Below, piece by piece: positions 1-10,023 of a stretch of 64,000 nt of DNA. Numbering within the stretch: position 1 is the stretch's first letter; each line of letters begins with the position of its first letter. Both the position numbers and the translations under genes were made by a program. The stretch is from Erythrobacter sp. (GTDB lineage Bacteria; Pseudomonadota; Alphaproteobacteria; Sphingomonadales; Sphingomonadaceae): positions 124,001 to 188,000 of the forward strand of contig JASBTD010000063.1 in the NCBI GenBank assembly GCA_030148605.1. Reading direction: 5' to 3'. The notes under the pieces are model-generated. The model was not told the DNA's origin. It made no database searches and worked only from the letters and a program-made list of their open reading frames with translations.

Positions 1-277
1 GAGACAGGCCGCAAGCGCGCAGCGTATCGAAATCGCGCTCCAGCACACAGGTCGGCTTGAAATCAGGGCCAAGTTCGGCCTCCAGCTTGTTCCACATCGA
101 GGTGGCGGCAGCGACGGAGACCTGCTGGCCCACAATGGTGCGCAGAAGTGTCTTATAACCCGTATCGCGGATGCGCGGCTCGGGATAGCCGATGCGGTCA
201 AGCTGCTGCGCAACCCGCGGATCCCGGTTCGCGACGGCATCCAGCCCTTCGCGGATTGTCTTTGCGCTCAGGCTCAC
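1..277 (-). CDS. DNA-3-methyladenine glycosylase 2-like (AlkA/HhH-GPD family), partial, runs off the left edge
   Basis: Manual reverse translation from GTG at 277: VSLSAKTIREGLDAVANRDPRVAQQLDRIGYPEPRIRDTGYKTLLRTIVGQQVSVAAATSMWNKLEAELG...; LLRTIVGQQVS is typical of HhH-GPD glycosylases. Confidence 0.75.
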   Translation of the reverse strand, partial: MSLSAKTIREGLDAVANRDPRVAQQLDRIGYPEPRIRDTGYKTLLRTIVGQQVSVAAATSMWNKLEAELGPDFKPTCVLERDFDTLRACGLS

Positions 278-384
278 TAACTAATCCCCTAGCTTGCAAA
301 TCGGGCCGCACCTGCTTAGCAGCCCGTCCAAACCGACATTAGGGCGCTCAACCATGATTGCCCACCGCAAAAGGGAAAGCACAA

Positions 385-702
385 ATGCCGAAGCTGACAG
401 TCGTCAATCGCGATGGTGAAGAATCCACGATCGATGTCGAAGATGGTCTGACCGTGATGGAAGCCATCCGTGACAACGGCTTTGATGAGTTGCTCGCACT
501 GTGCGGCGGCTGCTGCTCTTGCGCGACCTGCCATGTGCATGTCGATCCGGCATTCGCTGGCAAGCTGCCGGCGATGAGCGAAGACGAAGATGACCTGCTG
601 GAAAGCTCGGACCATCGCAACGAGTCTTCGCGGCTGTCTTGCCAGATTGCCTTCACGGATGATCTTGACGGGCTCAAGGTTACTATTGCCCCTGAAGATT
701 GA
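385..702 (+). CDS. 2Fe-2S ferredoxin
   Basis: [53 protein letters not shown]: adrenodoxin-type CGGxCSCATCH motif; ATG at 385. Confidence 0.9.
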   Translation: MPKLTVVNRDGEESTIDVEDGLTVMEAIRDNGFDELLALCGGCCSCATCHVHVDPAFAGKLPAMSEDEDDLLESSDHRNESSRLSCQIAFTDDLDGLKVTIAPED

Positions 703-744
703 TCTTCATTGCGGGATGAGCAGCCTAGGCTTATCTCTCGTGCC

Positions 745-1758
745 ATGAATATTACTCAGCCTTTCGGCTCAACGCTCGAATTGATCGGCAACACGCCGCT
801 TGTCCTCTTGAAAGGGGCGAGCGAGGCAGCCGGTTGCGAAATCTATGGCAAGTGCGAATTCGCCAATCCCGGTTCTTCGGTAAAGGACCGCGCGGCGCTC
901 TACATGATCCGCGATGCCGAAGCGCGCGGAGAGTTGAAGCCTGGCGGAACGGTGATCGAAGGCACCGCTGGAAACACCGGCATTGGTCTTGCGCTGGTGG
1001 CCAATGCGCTTGGCTACAAGACGATCATCGTCATGCCTGACAACCAGTCCAAGGAAAAGATGGACACGCTGCGCGCATTGGGTGCGGAGCTGGTGCTGGT
1101 TCCGCCGACGAAATATGCTGACCCTGCGCATTTCCAGCACACGTCGCGCCGTATGGCCGAAGAGATGGAAGGCGCGATTTGGGCAGGCCAGTTCGACAAC
1201 ACGGCCAACCGCAAGGCGCATATCGAAGGCACCGCGCCAGAGCTGTGGGAGCAGCTCGGCGGTAGAATTGATGGCTTTACCTGCGCAGCTGGCACGGGCG
1301 GTACGATCGCCGGCGTTGGCATGGGGCTCAAGGCTTTCGACGAGAATGTGCGCATCGCGCTAACCGATCCGCATGGTGCGGCGCTGTACAATTACTTTGC
1401 CCATGGCGAGCTCAAGGCCGAGGGATCATCCGTGGCCGAGGGAATCGGGCAAGGTCGCATCACCGCCAATCTCGAAGGCGCGCCGATTGATGACCAGTTT
1501 CGCATCTCTGACGAAGAGGGGCTGCAATGGGTCGCGCAATTGCTCAAGGAAGAGGGGCTCTGCCTCGGCTTGTCCTCGGGCATCAATGTCGCTGGCGCAG
1601 TAGAGCTGGGCAAAAAACTCGTCGCCGAAGGCCGCAAGGATGTGCGGGTGGCAACGATCCTGTGCGACACCGGCTTCCGCTATCTTTCGACGCTTTACAA
1701 CGCCGATTGGCTGCGTTCGAAAGCTTTGCCGGTGTTCGACTGGCTCGAGCAAGCCTGA
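745..1758 (+). CDS. cysK: cysteine synthase A / O-acetylserine sulfhydrylase-like PLP enzyme
   Basis: LELIGNTPLV, NPGSSVKDRAA, EGTAGNTGIGLA, TGGTIAG motifs; ATG at 745. Confidence 0.85.
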   Translation: MNITQPFGSTLELIGNTPLVLLKGASEAAGCEIYGKCEFANPGSSVKDRAALYMIRDAEARGELKPGGTVIEGTAGNTGIGLALVANALGYKTIIVMPDNQSKEKMDTLRALGAELVLVPPTKYADPAHFQHTSRRMAEEMEGAIWAGQFDNTANRKAHIEGTAPELWEQLGGRIDGFTCAAGTGGTIAGVGMGLKAFDENVRIALTDPHGAALYNYFAHGELKAEGSSVAEGIGQGRITANLEGAPIDDQFRISDEEGLQWVAQLLKEEGLCLGLSSGINVAGAVELGKKLVAEGRKDVRVATILCDTGFRYLSTLYNADWLRSKALPVFDWLEQA

Positions 1759-1792
1759 TTGACTGCGCGGCGGATTGGCTTAGCCTAGGTCC

Positions 1793-2164
1793 ATGGCGAC
1801 ACGCGATCTCCTGAAACTGCCACGTCTGAGCACCCGCGCCGAACCGCGTTCGGGCGAAGCCGCGCCGAGCGGCACGCGTCGCGAGACTGTCCAGCGCTTG
1901 CAGGTCGGATTGTCCGGCCTTGCCGCGATGATATTGCTGGTGGGGCTGGCCAATATCATTCAGGACCGCGCGCGGGTGACAGAAGAGATGGCAGTTCCTG
2001 AAGCTGCTCCGACGGTCGAGCCTGTGGCACCGCCCGTTCAGCGAGATCCTCTGGCAGATGCCGGTGTGGTGCCTGACTTGCCGGCCGAACCGTCACCCAG
2101 CGCGACGCAACCGACGGCAATCCTTCCCGAGCAAGGCAATCGTGACGAAACGCCAACGCGCTAG
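1793..2164 (+). CDS. hypothetical single-TM protein
   Basis: 123-aa ORF with one hydrophobic segment (LSGLAAMILLVGLANII); overlaps the next gene. Confidence 0.6.
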   Translation: MATRDLLKLPRLSTRAEPRSGEAAPSGTRRETVQRLQVGLSGLAAMILLVGLANIIQDRARVTEEMAVPEAAPTVEPVAPPVQRDPLADAGVVPDLPAEPSPSATQPTAILPEQGNRDETPTR

Positions 2165-2936
2165 GTTCGGCATTGCCGCGCTGCTGCTCGCGCTTGCCAT
2201 CGCTGGCGCATGGTGGAGTTGGAAAGCCTCTGCTCCACCGGCAGATCGGCCCACAATCGGCCTGGTGACCAGCCTGCCGATCTATTGGCCGGAAGAAGCG
2301 AACTTGGCGATGGTGATTGACGGTTCTGGTGAGGTACCCTGGATCCGTGCGCATCTTGAAGAGCGTTACCAGCTTGTCCCGCTCGACAGCACCGCACCTG
2401 ATCAAACGCTGCCAGACGCAACCGATCCGTTGGCCGGGATCGACTTCATGTTGATCGTCCAGCCGCGCAGCATGGGATCGGCAGACAATGTTGCGATCGA
2501 CCAGTGGGTTCGCGATGGCGGGCACCTGCTCTATGCGCTCGATCCGATGCTGACAGGACGCTATGCGGTGCCTTGGGGCGATTCAGCTCATCCGATTGTG
2601 ACAGCATTGATCCCGCCAATTTTCACGCGCTGGGGATTGGGGGTTCAGTTTAGCGAAGCCCAGCCGTTTGAAATGCGCGAGGTTGCATATCCGGGTGGCC
2701 AATTGCCGGTGATGATGGCGGGCGAATTCCTGCTTTTGCAATCACCGGATGATGCAACGAATGAAGACATTGCCGCGCGCGGCGAGTGCGAGCTTCATGC
2801 TGAAGGGATTGTGGCGCGATGCAAAGTCGGAGCAGGCCAAGTCACAGCCATTGCCGACGCCGCGCTGTTCGAGTTTTCTGAGAGGAAGGGTAACATTGCC
2901 AAGCGGCTCGATGCGCTGGTGGATTATGCGTTCTAG
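2142..2936 (+). CDS. hypothetical protein, GldG/DUF4350-like, N-terminal signal/TM
   Basis: GTG at 2142; MTKRQRARFGIAALLLALAIAGAWWSW...DGGHLLYALDP. Confidence 0.6.
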   Translation: MTKRQRARFGIAALLLALAIAGAWWSWKASAPPADRPTIGLVTSLPIYWPEEANLAMVIDGSGEVPWIRAHLEERYQLVPLDSTAPDQTLPDATDPLAGIDFMLIVQPRSMGSADNVAIDQWVRDGGHLLYALDPMLTGRYAVPWGDSAHPIVTALIPPIFTRWGLGVQFSEAQPFEMREVAYPGGQLPVMMAGEFLLLQSPDDATNEDIAARGECELHAEGIVARCKVGAGQVTAIADAALFEFSERKGNIAKRLDALVDYAF

Positions 2937-3112
2937 CGGGCAATTCCCGCGAAATCGGGGAAATCGCGGGACAGATCGAGTCGCGGCGACTCGAAACCGG
3001 CGAATTGAGCGGGAAAACAGAGGATTGCCGTTGTTTTCTTTAGAAAACACATCTTGATGGGCAGAATCGTGAATTAGGAAAATATAACTATATCAATATC
3101 TTGCACGTTTAT

Positions 3113-3155
3113 CCCGTAATTTCCCGCAAAAACCCCTTCCATCCCCATGTTCCCC
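3113..3155 (-). promoter_or_regulatory. Candidate MraZ operator: five NGGG boxes with exact 10-bp period
   Basis: CCC triplets (GGG on minus strand) at 3113, 3123, 3133, 3143 and 3153, ~165-205 bp upstream of mraZ. Confidence 0.65.
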
Positions 3156-3317
3156 GCGATATGACCGACTCCCATCGGACATGATGTTTCGTCCTGCGCT
3201 CCAGAATCTGAGAGCGCACTGCCTGCACTCGCGCGCTGGCGGTGTCGGCGAAGCTGTGTCTGAAGCAGGTGAGGGAAGGGGCCTTCACCGACGGGGTTTT
3301 AGGGTGGAGAGGGACAA

Positions 3318-3809
3318 GTGTCTTTCGGAGGATACAGCGGACAGGCCTTTTCGCCAGCGGGCGACAAGAACCGCTTTGTCCTGCCTCCCTCCTTCCGCAA
3401 GGCAGTAAAAGAATCCTCCGGCGGCAAGACGCTGTGCCTCACCAAACATGATCGCTGGAATTGCCTGGTCGGCTTCGGCCTTTCACGCAAGGAAGAGTTC
3501 GAGCAACAGCTCGACCGCGAAGAGGAAATGGCCTTCAAATTCGGGCGCGATTTTGATCGCGAAACCCGCTCTTCGCAGCTGAACGGTTTTTCAGAGCTGT
3601 CGTTTGACGACAGCGGGCGCTTTGTCATGCCGGACTTCCTGCGTGATTTGGCTGACATCAAGGACGGGCTCTATTTCCAGGGCGGCGGTCGGTTCTTCAC
3701 GATCTGGAATCCGGAAGAGCTGGCGCGGATGGGCGATGATTGGGCAGCGGCCAAGGCGGCCTGCAAGGCGCTGGTCGCGGAAGCCCAGGCGAAAGGGGGC
3801 AAGAAATGA
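3318..3809 (+). CDS. mraZ: transcriptional regulator MraZ
   Basis: [30 protein letters not shown]...[21 protein letters not shown]; first gene of the dcw cluster. Confidence 0.9.
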   Translation: MSFGGYSGQAFSPAGDKNRFVLPPSFRKAVKESSGGKTLCLTKHDRWNCLVGFGLSRKEEFEQQLDREEEMAFKFGRDFDRETRSSQLNGFSELSFDDSGRFVMPDFLRDLADIKDGLYFQGGGRFFTIWNPEELARMGDDWAAAKAACKALVAEAQAKGGKK

Positions 3810-4768
3810 CCCCCGCGAACTCCCCTGCCAATGACGCCCCGCATATCCCCGTTCTCCTCGACGAAGTTATTGCTGCGCTCGATCCGCAGCCCGGCGATGT
3901 CATCGTCGATGCCACTTTCGGTGCGGGTGGCTACACCCGCGCGCTGCTTGACCGCGGCGCAACTGTCCATGCCTTCGACCGCGATCCTGATGCGATCGCG
4001 CAAGGCCGCGGATGGGCCGAGGCGCGTTCTACCCCTCCGCGCCTTGTGCTCCATCCGCGGCGCTTTTCCGAAATGGTGGCGGCGCTCAGCGATGCCGGCG
4101 TGGCTCAGGTTGACGGCGTGGCAATGGATATCGGCGTCTCGTCGATGCAGCTGGATCAGGCGGAGCGCGGCTTTGCGTTTTCAGCGGACGGCCCGCTCGA
4201 CATGCGCATGAGCCAGGAAGGCATGAGCGCGGCCGACTTTCTCAATACGGCAGAGGCCGACACAATCGCCGATGTGCTCTATGAATATGGCGAAGAGCGC
4301 CAGTCACGCAGGGTAGCCCGCGCGATAGTGGCTGCGCGCCCGCTTCACACCACCGGCGATCTGGCGCGGGTGGTGCGTAAATCCTTGGGCTACAAGCCCA
4401 CCGACAAGAAAGATCCCGCAACCCGTAGCTTCCAGGCCATCCGCATCCATGTGAACGGCGAACTTGACGAGCTGCACGAAGGCTTGAGCGCTGCCGAGCA
4501 AGTGCTGCGTGCTGGTGGCAAGCTGGCGGTCGTAAGCTTTCACAGCCTCGAAGACCGGATAGTAAAGCGTTTCCTGCGCGATGCCTCGGGCCGCAGCGGC
4601 GGATCACGTTATTTGCCTGAAACCGATCAGCAGCCAGCCATATTCACGCATATTTCCAAGGCGATCCGTCCTTCGGACGCTGAGATCGCGCGCAATCCGC
4701 GCGCGCGCTCATCCACTCTGCGCCATGCTGTGCGCAGCGAAGCCCCTGCACGAAAGGAAGCAGCATGA
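3806..4768 (+). CDS. rsmH: 16S rRNA (cytosine(1402)-N(4))-methyltransferase
   Basis: [40 protein letters not shown] overlap with mraZ. Confidence 0.97.
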   Translation: MTPANSPANDAPHIPVLLDEVIAALDPQPGDVIVDATFGAGGYTRALLDRGATVHAFDRDPDAIAQGRGWAEARSTPPRLVLHPRRFSEMVAALSDAGVAQVDGVAMDIGVSSMQLDQAERGFAFSADGPLDMRMSQEGMSAADFLNTAEADTIADVLYEYGEERQSRRVARAIVAARPLHTTGDLARVVRKSLGYKPTDKKDPATRSFQAIRIHVNGELDELHEGLSAAEQVLRAGGKLAVVSFHSLEDRIVKRFLRDASGRSGGSRYLPETDQQPAIFTHISKAIRPSDAEIARNPRARSSTLRHAVRSEAPARKEAA

Positions 4769-5307
4769 TCGAGACCGGATCCCGTTTGCGCCAGATCGGC
4801 TGGGTGGCGTTGCTGGCGACATGTTGTGGCATCTTTCTCGCGCTCAGTTTTCAGGTGCACGCGGTCAAAAGCGAAGTCTTGCTGGCAGAGCGCCAGCTGA
4901 TCGCGCTGAAGCAGGAAACCATGATGCTGGAGACGGAGTTCCAGGCACGTGCGAACCAGCGTCAACTGGCCAACTGGAATGTCGTGGAATTCGGATATCA
5001 GGCACCGCGCGCTGATCAGTTCCTTGAGAATGAGCGGCAGCTGGCGAGCCTTGGCGCGCCGCGCGGACCGGCTGCGCCCAATCCGATCCGCATTGCGCGG
5101 GCTGAACTGCAAAGCGTAAACGGCGCATCGCCGGAACCTCGCGAGATGGTTTCGCCTGTATCAGGCCGCCCGGTTACCTTGGCGGTCCATGCGTCCGCGC
5201 CCGTCGGAGCCGGATTCGCTGAAGCTTTCGGCGAGTTGGTTGCTGAAGCTTCCCCGATCCGAAGCGCACAAGCGCGCACCTTGCTCAGCGCCGAGGCAGG
5301 TGAATGA
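4765..5307 (+). CDS. ftsL: FtsL-like cell division protein
   Basis: Small single-TM protein with coiled-coil-like segment between rsmH and ftsI; ATGA overlaps. Confidence 0.7.
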   Translation: MIETGSRLRQIGWVALLATCCGIFLALSFQVHAVKSEVLLAERQLIALKQETMMLETEFQARANQRQLANWNVVEFGYQAPRADQFLENERQLASLGAPRGPAAPNPIRIARAELQSVNGASPEPREMVSPVSGRPVTLAVHASAPVGAGFAEAFGELVAEASPIRSAQARTLLSAEAGE

Positions 5308-7058
5308 ACGCATTATCGGCCAATGCGGCCATAACAACCGGCAGAGGGCAACTTGTGACTTTCCGTCGCCAGTCGCTGGCGATGGCGCGTTGGCGCGTAT
5401 TGTGGGTTGCATTGATGTTTGCCGCAATCGCTGCTGCGGCAGTGTTGCGGATCGCCTATCTGGGTTTGGCCGACCATGGCCCGTCGCGCACTTCGCTTGA
5501 AGAGGCATTGCTGCCTTCACGCGGCGAGATCACCGATCGCAACGGCATTCCGCTCGCGCGTGCGTTTCCGGCCTATGCGCTGTGGTACAATCCGCGCGCT
5601 TTGGGAGATAGCGGCGCGCCGCTGGTCAAATCACCGCAGGAAGTCGCAGCGCGGCTGAAAGCGATCTTCCCTGAGATTGACGAGGTAGACGTTGCTGAAC
5701 GCCTGGCATCGGGAAAGCCGGGCTATTTGCGCCGCCGCGTGCTGCCCGAAGATGCCAACAAGGTGCAATCGATCGGTGAACTAGCGCTGGAAATGCCGCG
5801 CGAGAATGACCGCCACTACCCGCAGGGCCAGCTGGCGGCTCACGTGCTGGGCTATGTGAATTCGGATAGCCAGGGCAAGATCGGGATGGAGCAAGTCCTC
5901 GATCAGCAACTGCGCGATCACGCAACCCGCGGAACATCGGTGCCGTTGTCGATCGATATTCGCGTTCAGGGCGCGCTGGAAGACGAACTGCGCAAAGGCA
6001 TGCTGGCTGTGAACGCCATGGGCGCAGCCGGAATCGTGCTTGATGTCGATACCGGCGAAGTCATGGCGCTGGCTTCGCTACCGGAATTCGATCCCAATGC
6101 CGTGACCAGCGAAGACCTGGTCTTGCCGGAAGAGCGCAGCAAGCGCGGCGAGACCCCGCGCGCCTTCAACCGCGTAACCAACCAGGTTTATGAACTTGGC
6201 TCAACCTTCAAGCCGCTCAGCATTGCTGCAGCGATCGATGCCGGCGTGGTGCGCGATTTCGGCAAGCGCTGGAATGCCGAGCCGCTCGAAGTCGGGCGCT
6301 TCACGATCAAGGATCTGAAACCCAAGGGTGAAACGCTCAACGTTCCTGAAGCGTTGATCTATTCTTCCAACACTGTGACCGCGCGTGTGGCTGATGAACT
6401 GGGGCCGGAGCGCCTGCGCCGCACCATGATGGATTTGGGCATGCATGAGCGGCCCTATATCGAACTGCCAGCACGCGGCCATCCGATCTGGCCGGGGGAT
6501 GACTGGCGGCGCTTGCGCAATATGACAGTAAGCTACGGCCACGGCATCGCAGTGACTCCGTTGCACCTCGCCAGCGCCTATGCCGCAATGGTCAATGGCG
6601 GCATCTGGCGCCCGGCAACGCTGCACAAGCTCGACACAGCCGATATTCCGCGCGGTCGCCGCGTCTACAAGGCATCGACCTCTGCCCGCATGCGCCAGCT
6701 ACTGCGCATGATCACGCTTTATGGCACTGGCAAGAATGCCGATGCGCCGGGCTTTCGGGTTGGTGGCAAAACCGGTTCGGCTGAAAAGCCGGGCGCGGGC
6801 GGTTATCGCCGATCTTCGCTGGTTTCGACCTTTGCTGCGGCCTTCCCGATGGATCGCCCGCGCTATGTCGTGATTGCCATGCTGGATGAGCCGCACGGAA
6901 CCGTTGCCAGCTCGTTCCAGCGCACAGCGGGTTGGACCGCTGCGCCGATCGTCGGCAAGCTGGTGCCGCGCATCGGGCCGCTGCTCGGCGTCCAGCCTGA
7001 TACCAGCCGCGATGTCGATATGAGTGACCTTGGCCCGCTCGTGCCGGAGAAGCACTGA
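5304..7058 (+). CDS. ftsI: peptidoglycan transpeptidase FtsI (PBP3)
   Basis: NQVYELGSTFKPLS (SxxK), SSNT (SxN), GKTGSAEK (KTG). Confidence 0.96.
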   Translation: MNALSANAAITTGRGQLVTFRRQSLAMARWRVLWVALMFAAIAAAAVLRIAYLGLADHGPSRTSLEEALLPSRGEITDRNGIPLARAFPAYALWYNPRALGDSGAPLVKSPQEVAARLKAIFPEIDEVDVAERLASGKPGYLRRRVLPEDANKVQSIGELALEMPRENDRHYPQGQLAAHVLGYVNSDSQGKIGMEQVLDQQLRDHATRGTSVPLSIDIRVQGALEDELRKGMLAVNAMGAAGIVLDVDTGEVMALASLPEFDPNAVTSEDLVLPEERSKRGETPRAFNRVTNQVYELGSTFKPLSIAAAIDAGVVRDFGKRWNAEPLEVGRFTIKDLKPKGETLNVPEALIYSSNTVTARVADELGPERLRRTMMDLGMHERPYIELPARGHPIWPGDDWRRLRNMTVSYGHGIAVTPLHLASAYAAMVNGGIWRPATLHKLDTADIPRGRRVYKASTSARMRQLLRMITLYGTGKNADAPGFRVGGKTGSAEKPGAGGYRRSSLVSTFAAAFPMDRPRYVVIAMLDEPHGTVASSFQRTAGWTAAPIVGKLVPRIGPLLGVQPDTSRDVDMSDLGPLVPEKH

Positions 7059-8530
7059 TGAAGCTGGGGGCACTGGCAGACAAGGCAGGATTTGCGCTGG
7101 CGGAGGGCCGCGAGGCCAATGTTACGGGCTTTGCGATCGATAGCCGCAAGGTCGCGCCGGGTACGGTCTTCGGGGCATTCCAGGGCGCGCGGGTCAATGG
7201 CGAGGATTTTATCCCGGCTGCTGTCGAAGCAGGCGCGGTTGCTGTGGTGGCACGGCCTGATGCGACCGTGGCCGGGGCTGTCCATATTGCGACTGAAGAA
7301 CCGCGCCGCGCCTTCGCGCATTTGGCGGCTGCGTTTTTCACGCCGGTCCCTCAGCATATCGTGGCCGTCACCGGCACCAATGGAAAAACTTCCTGTGTCG
7401 AGATGACGCGCCAGTTGTGGCGCATGTGCGGTGAGCGTGCGGCGAGCATTGGCACGCTGGGTGTCACGACACCCGATGAAAGCGTTTCAACCGGTTTGAC
7501 GACTCCCGATATCGTCACATTCCTAAGCAATATGAGTGGCTTGGCGCGCGAAGGCGTGAGCCATGTCGCCTATGAAGCTTCCAGCCACGGGCTTGACCAG
7601 TTCCGCAATGAAGGCGTCCCGGTCGCGGCTGGCGCGTTCACAAATTTCAGCCGTGACCATTTGGATTATCACGGCTCGATGGAAGCCTATTTCGCCGCCA
7701 AGATGCGGCTTTTCGATGATGTGCTTCAGCCCGGTGCGGCGGCCATAATCTGGCATGGCGAGGATGATAGCGAGTGGACTCGCCAGGCTATCGAGCACGC
7801 GCACAAACGGGCGCTGCGCGTGCTTACCGTGGGCGAGCAAGGCGAGTTTATCCGTCTGCTCGCTCGCACGCCGACACAATTGGGGCAGACGCTTGAGATC
7901 GAGCATGACGGCGCGCAGCGTTCGATCAAGCTGCCGCTGATTGGCGCGTATCAGGTGGCCAATGCCTTGACCGCATGCGCGCTGGCGATTGCGACCGGAA
8001 GCTCTGCCAGTCAGGTGCTTGACGCTGCGAACCGTTTGCAACCGGTGCGCGGGCGGCTGGAGCGTGCAGCCATCACAGCGAAAGGTGCGCCGGTCTATGT
8101 CGATTACGCGCATACCCCTGACGCCCTGGAAGCGGCGATCGCAGCGCTGCGCCCGCATGTTGAAGGGCGGTTGATCACTGTGTTCGGTGCAGGTGGCGAT
8201 CGTGACCAGGGCAAACGGTCGGAAATGGGCGTGGCGGCGGCCAAGGGCAGCGAGATTGTGATCGTGACCGATGACAATCCGCGCGGTGAGGATCCTGCTG
8301 CGATCCGCGCGGCGGTGCTCGAAGGCGCGCCGGATGCGATCGAAATCGGCGATCGCCGCGAAGCGATTGCCGAAGCTATCAGGCAAGCCGGTGCTCAGGA
8401 CATCGTTCTGGTCGCAGGCAAAGGCCACGAACAAGGACAGATAATCGGGTCGGGAGACACTATGCGGATCTTGCCGTTTGACGATGTTCAGGTTGCGCGC
8501 GAATGCGCGGGCGCAGAGGTGCAGTCATGA
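7058..8530 (+). CDS. murE: UDP-MurNAc-L-Ala-D-Glu--diaminopimelate ligase
   Basis: VTGTNGKTSCVEM, DYAHTPDALE, DDNPRGEDP motifs. Confidence 0.96.
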   Translation: MKLGALADKAGFALAEGREANVTGFAIDSRKVAPGTVFGAFQGARVNGEDFIPAAVEAGAVAVVARPDATVAGAVHIATEEPRRAFAHLAAAFFTPVPQHIVAVTGTNGKTSCVEMTRQLWRMCGERAASIGTLGVTTPDESVSTGLTTPDIVTFLSNMSGLAREGVSHVAYEASSHGLDQFRNEGVPVAAGAFTNFSRDHLDYHGSMEAYFAAKMRLFDDVLQPGAAAIIWHGEDDSEWTRQAIEHAHKRALRVLTVGEQGEFIRLLARTPTQLGQTLEIEHDGAQRSIKLPLIGAYQVANALTACALAIATGSSASQVLDAANRLQPVRGRLERAAITAKGAPVYVDYAHTPDALEAAIAALRPHVEGRLITVFGAGGDRDQGKRSEMGVAAAKGSEIVIVTDDNPRGEDPAAIRAAVLEGAPDAIEIGDRREAIAEAIRQAGAQDIVLVAGKGHEQGQIIGSGDTMRILPFDDVQVARECAGAEVQS

Positions 8531-10014
8531 GCGCGCAATCAGCCTTGCGGGCGCTGCGCAGTTGGCCGATCGAGGCGCGCGACACGCTGCCGATGGCGCT
8601 GTGGAACGCAGCTGAGATTGCTGCGGCGACCGGTGGAACCGCCAGCCATGATTTTCAGGCCGCGGGCGTTGAGATGGACAGCCGCGATGTGAAGCGCGGG
8701 GATTTGTTCGTGGCGCTCAAAGGCGAAGCGATGGACGGACATCGCTTTATCCCGCAGGCTTTTGCCAATGGCGCTGTTGCAGCGATCGTCGATCGCCCGG
8801 TCGATTTCCCGCATGTGCTGGTTCAAGACACCACCGAAGCCTTGCACGCGCTCGCCCATGCTGCGCGCGAACGTGCGGCAGCGGTGCGGATCGCGATTAC
8901 CGGCTCGGTCGGCAAGACCGGTGTCAAGGAAGCGATATTCCAGGCGCTCGACCGCGCTAGCCGCGGAGCAGCGCACCGCAGCATCCGTAGCTATAACAAC
9001 CATGTCGGCGTGCCGCTCACTCTGGCGCGAATGCCCGCGCGCAGCAGGTTTGGTGTGTTCGAAATGGGGATGAACCACGCCGGCGAGATCGCACCACTGG
9101 CGGAGCATGTCCGCCCGCATGTCGCGCTGATCACAACCATTGCACCCGCGCATATCGAAAACCTTGGCAGCATGGAGGCGATTGCGGATGAGAAGGCGTC
9201 GATCTTCTCAGGCCTGATGCCGGGCGGCACAGCGGTGATACCGGCAGGCAGCCCCTATTGCGAGCAGATGCGCAGGATTGCCGAGAAATATGCTGCGAAG
9301 GTTATCACTTTCGGCGCGTCCAGCGATGCGGATGTGCGCTTGCTCGATGCCATCCCCAGCGCCAATGGCGGATCGCTGGTAACAGCCGATCTGGGTGATG
9401 CGCGGCTGTGCTATTCAGTCGCGGAACCGGGCGAGCACTGGATCACCAATTCGCTGGGCGTGATGGCGGCGGTGAAGGCCGCCGGCGGTGATCTGGGCGC
9501 GGCAGGCCTGGCGCTGGCCGAGATGGGCGGGCTGAAAGGGCGCGGCGCGCGCCACCAGCTGGCCGCCCAAGGTGGCAAGGCGCTGCTGATCGACGAAAGC
9601 TACAATGCCAATCCGGCTTCGATGCGCGCAACCTTGCGCCAATTGGGCCAGACCCCGGCGACACGCCGTGTGGCGGTACTCGGCAGCATGAAGGAACTGG
9701 GCGATTTCAGCGACAAGTTCCATGCTCAGCTGGTTGAGCCTCTGTCAGAGGCGAAGATCGACTATGTGGTGCTGGTTGGCGATGAAATGCGCGCCCTTGC
9801 GCGGGAATTGGGGAAACCCTCTCACACCTCGCTTGGCAATATCGGCGGCTTCGCGCATTGCGATAGTCCAGCCGAGGCGATTGCGGCACTAAACGAGTAT
9901 GGCATTGCCAATGGCGATGCGATCCTTGTCAAAGGTTCCAATTCGATTGGTCTCGGCGCGCTGGTTTCACACTTTACGGGTCTTGGCGCTTCGAAAGACA
10001 AAGACGAGACCTAG
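8527..10014 (+). CDS. murF: UDP-MurNAc-tripeptide--D-Ala-D-Ala ligase
   Basis: ITGSVGKTGVKE, EMGMNHAGEIAPL, DESYNANPASMRA. Confidence 0.96.
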   Translation: MSAQSALRALRSWPIEARDTLPMALWNAAEIAAATGGTASHDFQAAGVEMDSRDVKRGDLFVALKGEAMDGHRFIPQAFANGAVAAIVDRPVDFPHVLVQDTTEALHALAHAARERAAAVRIAITGSVGKTGVKEAIFQALDRASRGAAHRSIRSYNNHVGVPLTLARMPARSRFGVFEMGMNHAGEIAPLAEHVRPHVALITTIAPAHIENLGSMEAIADEKASIFSGLMPGGTAVIPAGSPYCEQMRRIAEKYAAKVITFGASSDADVRLLDAIPSANGGSLVTADLGDARLCYSVAEPGEHWITNSLGVMAAVKAAGGDLGAAGLALAEMGGLKGRGARHQLAAQGGKALLIDESYNANPASMRATLRQLGQTPATRRVAVLGSMKELGDFSDKFHAQLVEPLSEAKIDYVVLVGDEMRALARELGKPSHTSLGNIGGFAHCDSPAEAIAALNEYGIANGDAILVKGSNSIGLGALVSHFTGLGASKDKDET

Positions 10015-10023
10015 GATTATCGC

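Noticed and set aside
3299-3661. Alternative ORFs (both strands) around mraZ
   Set aside because: Out-of-frame or antisense to MraZ, whose sequence is clear
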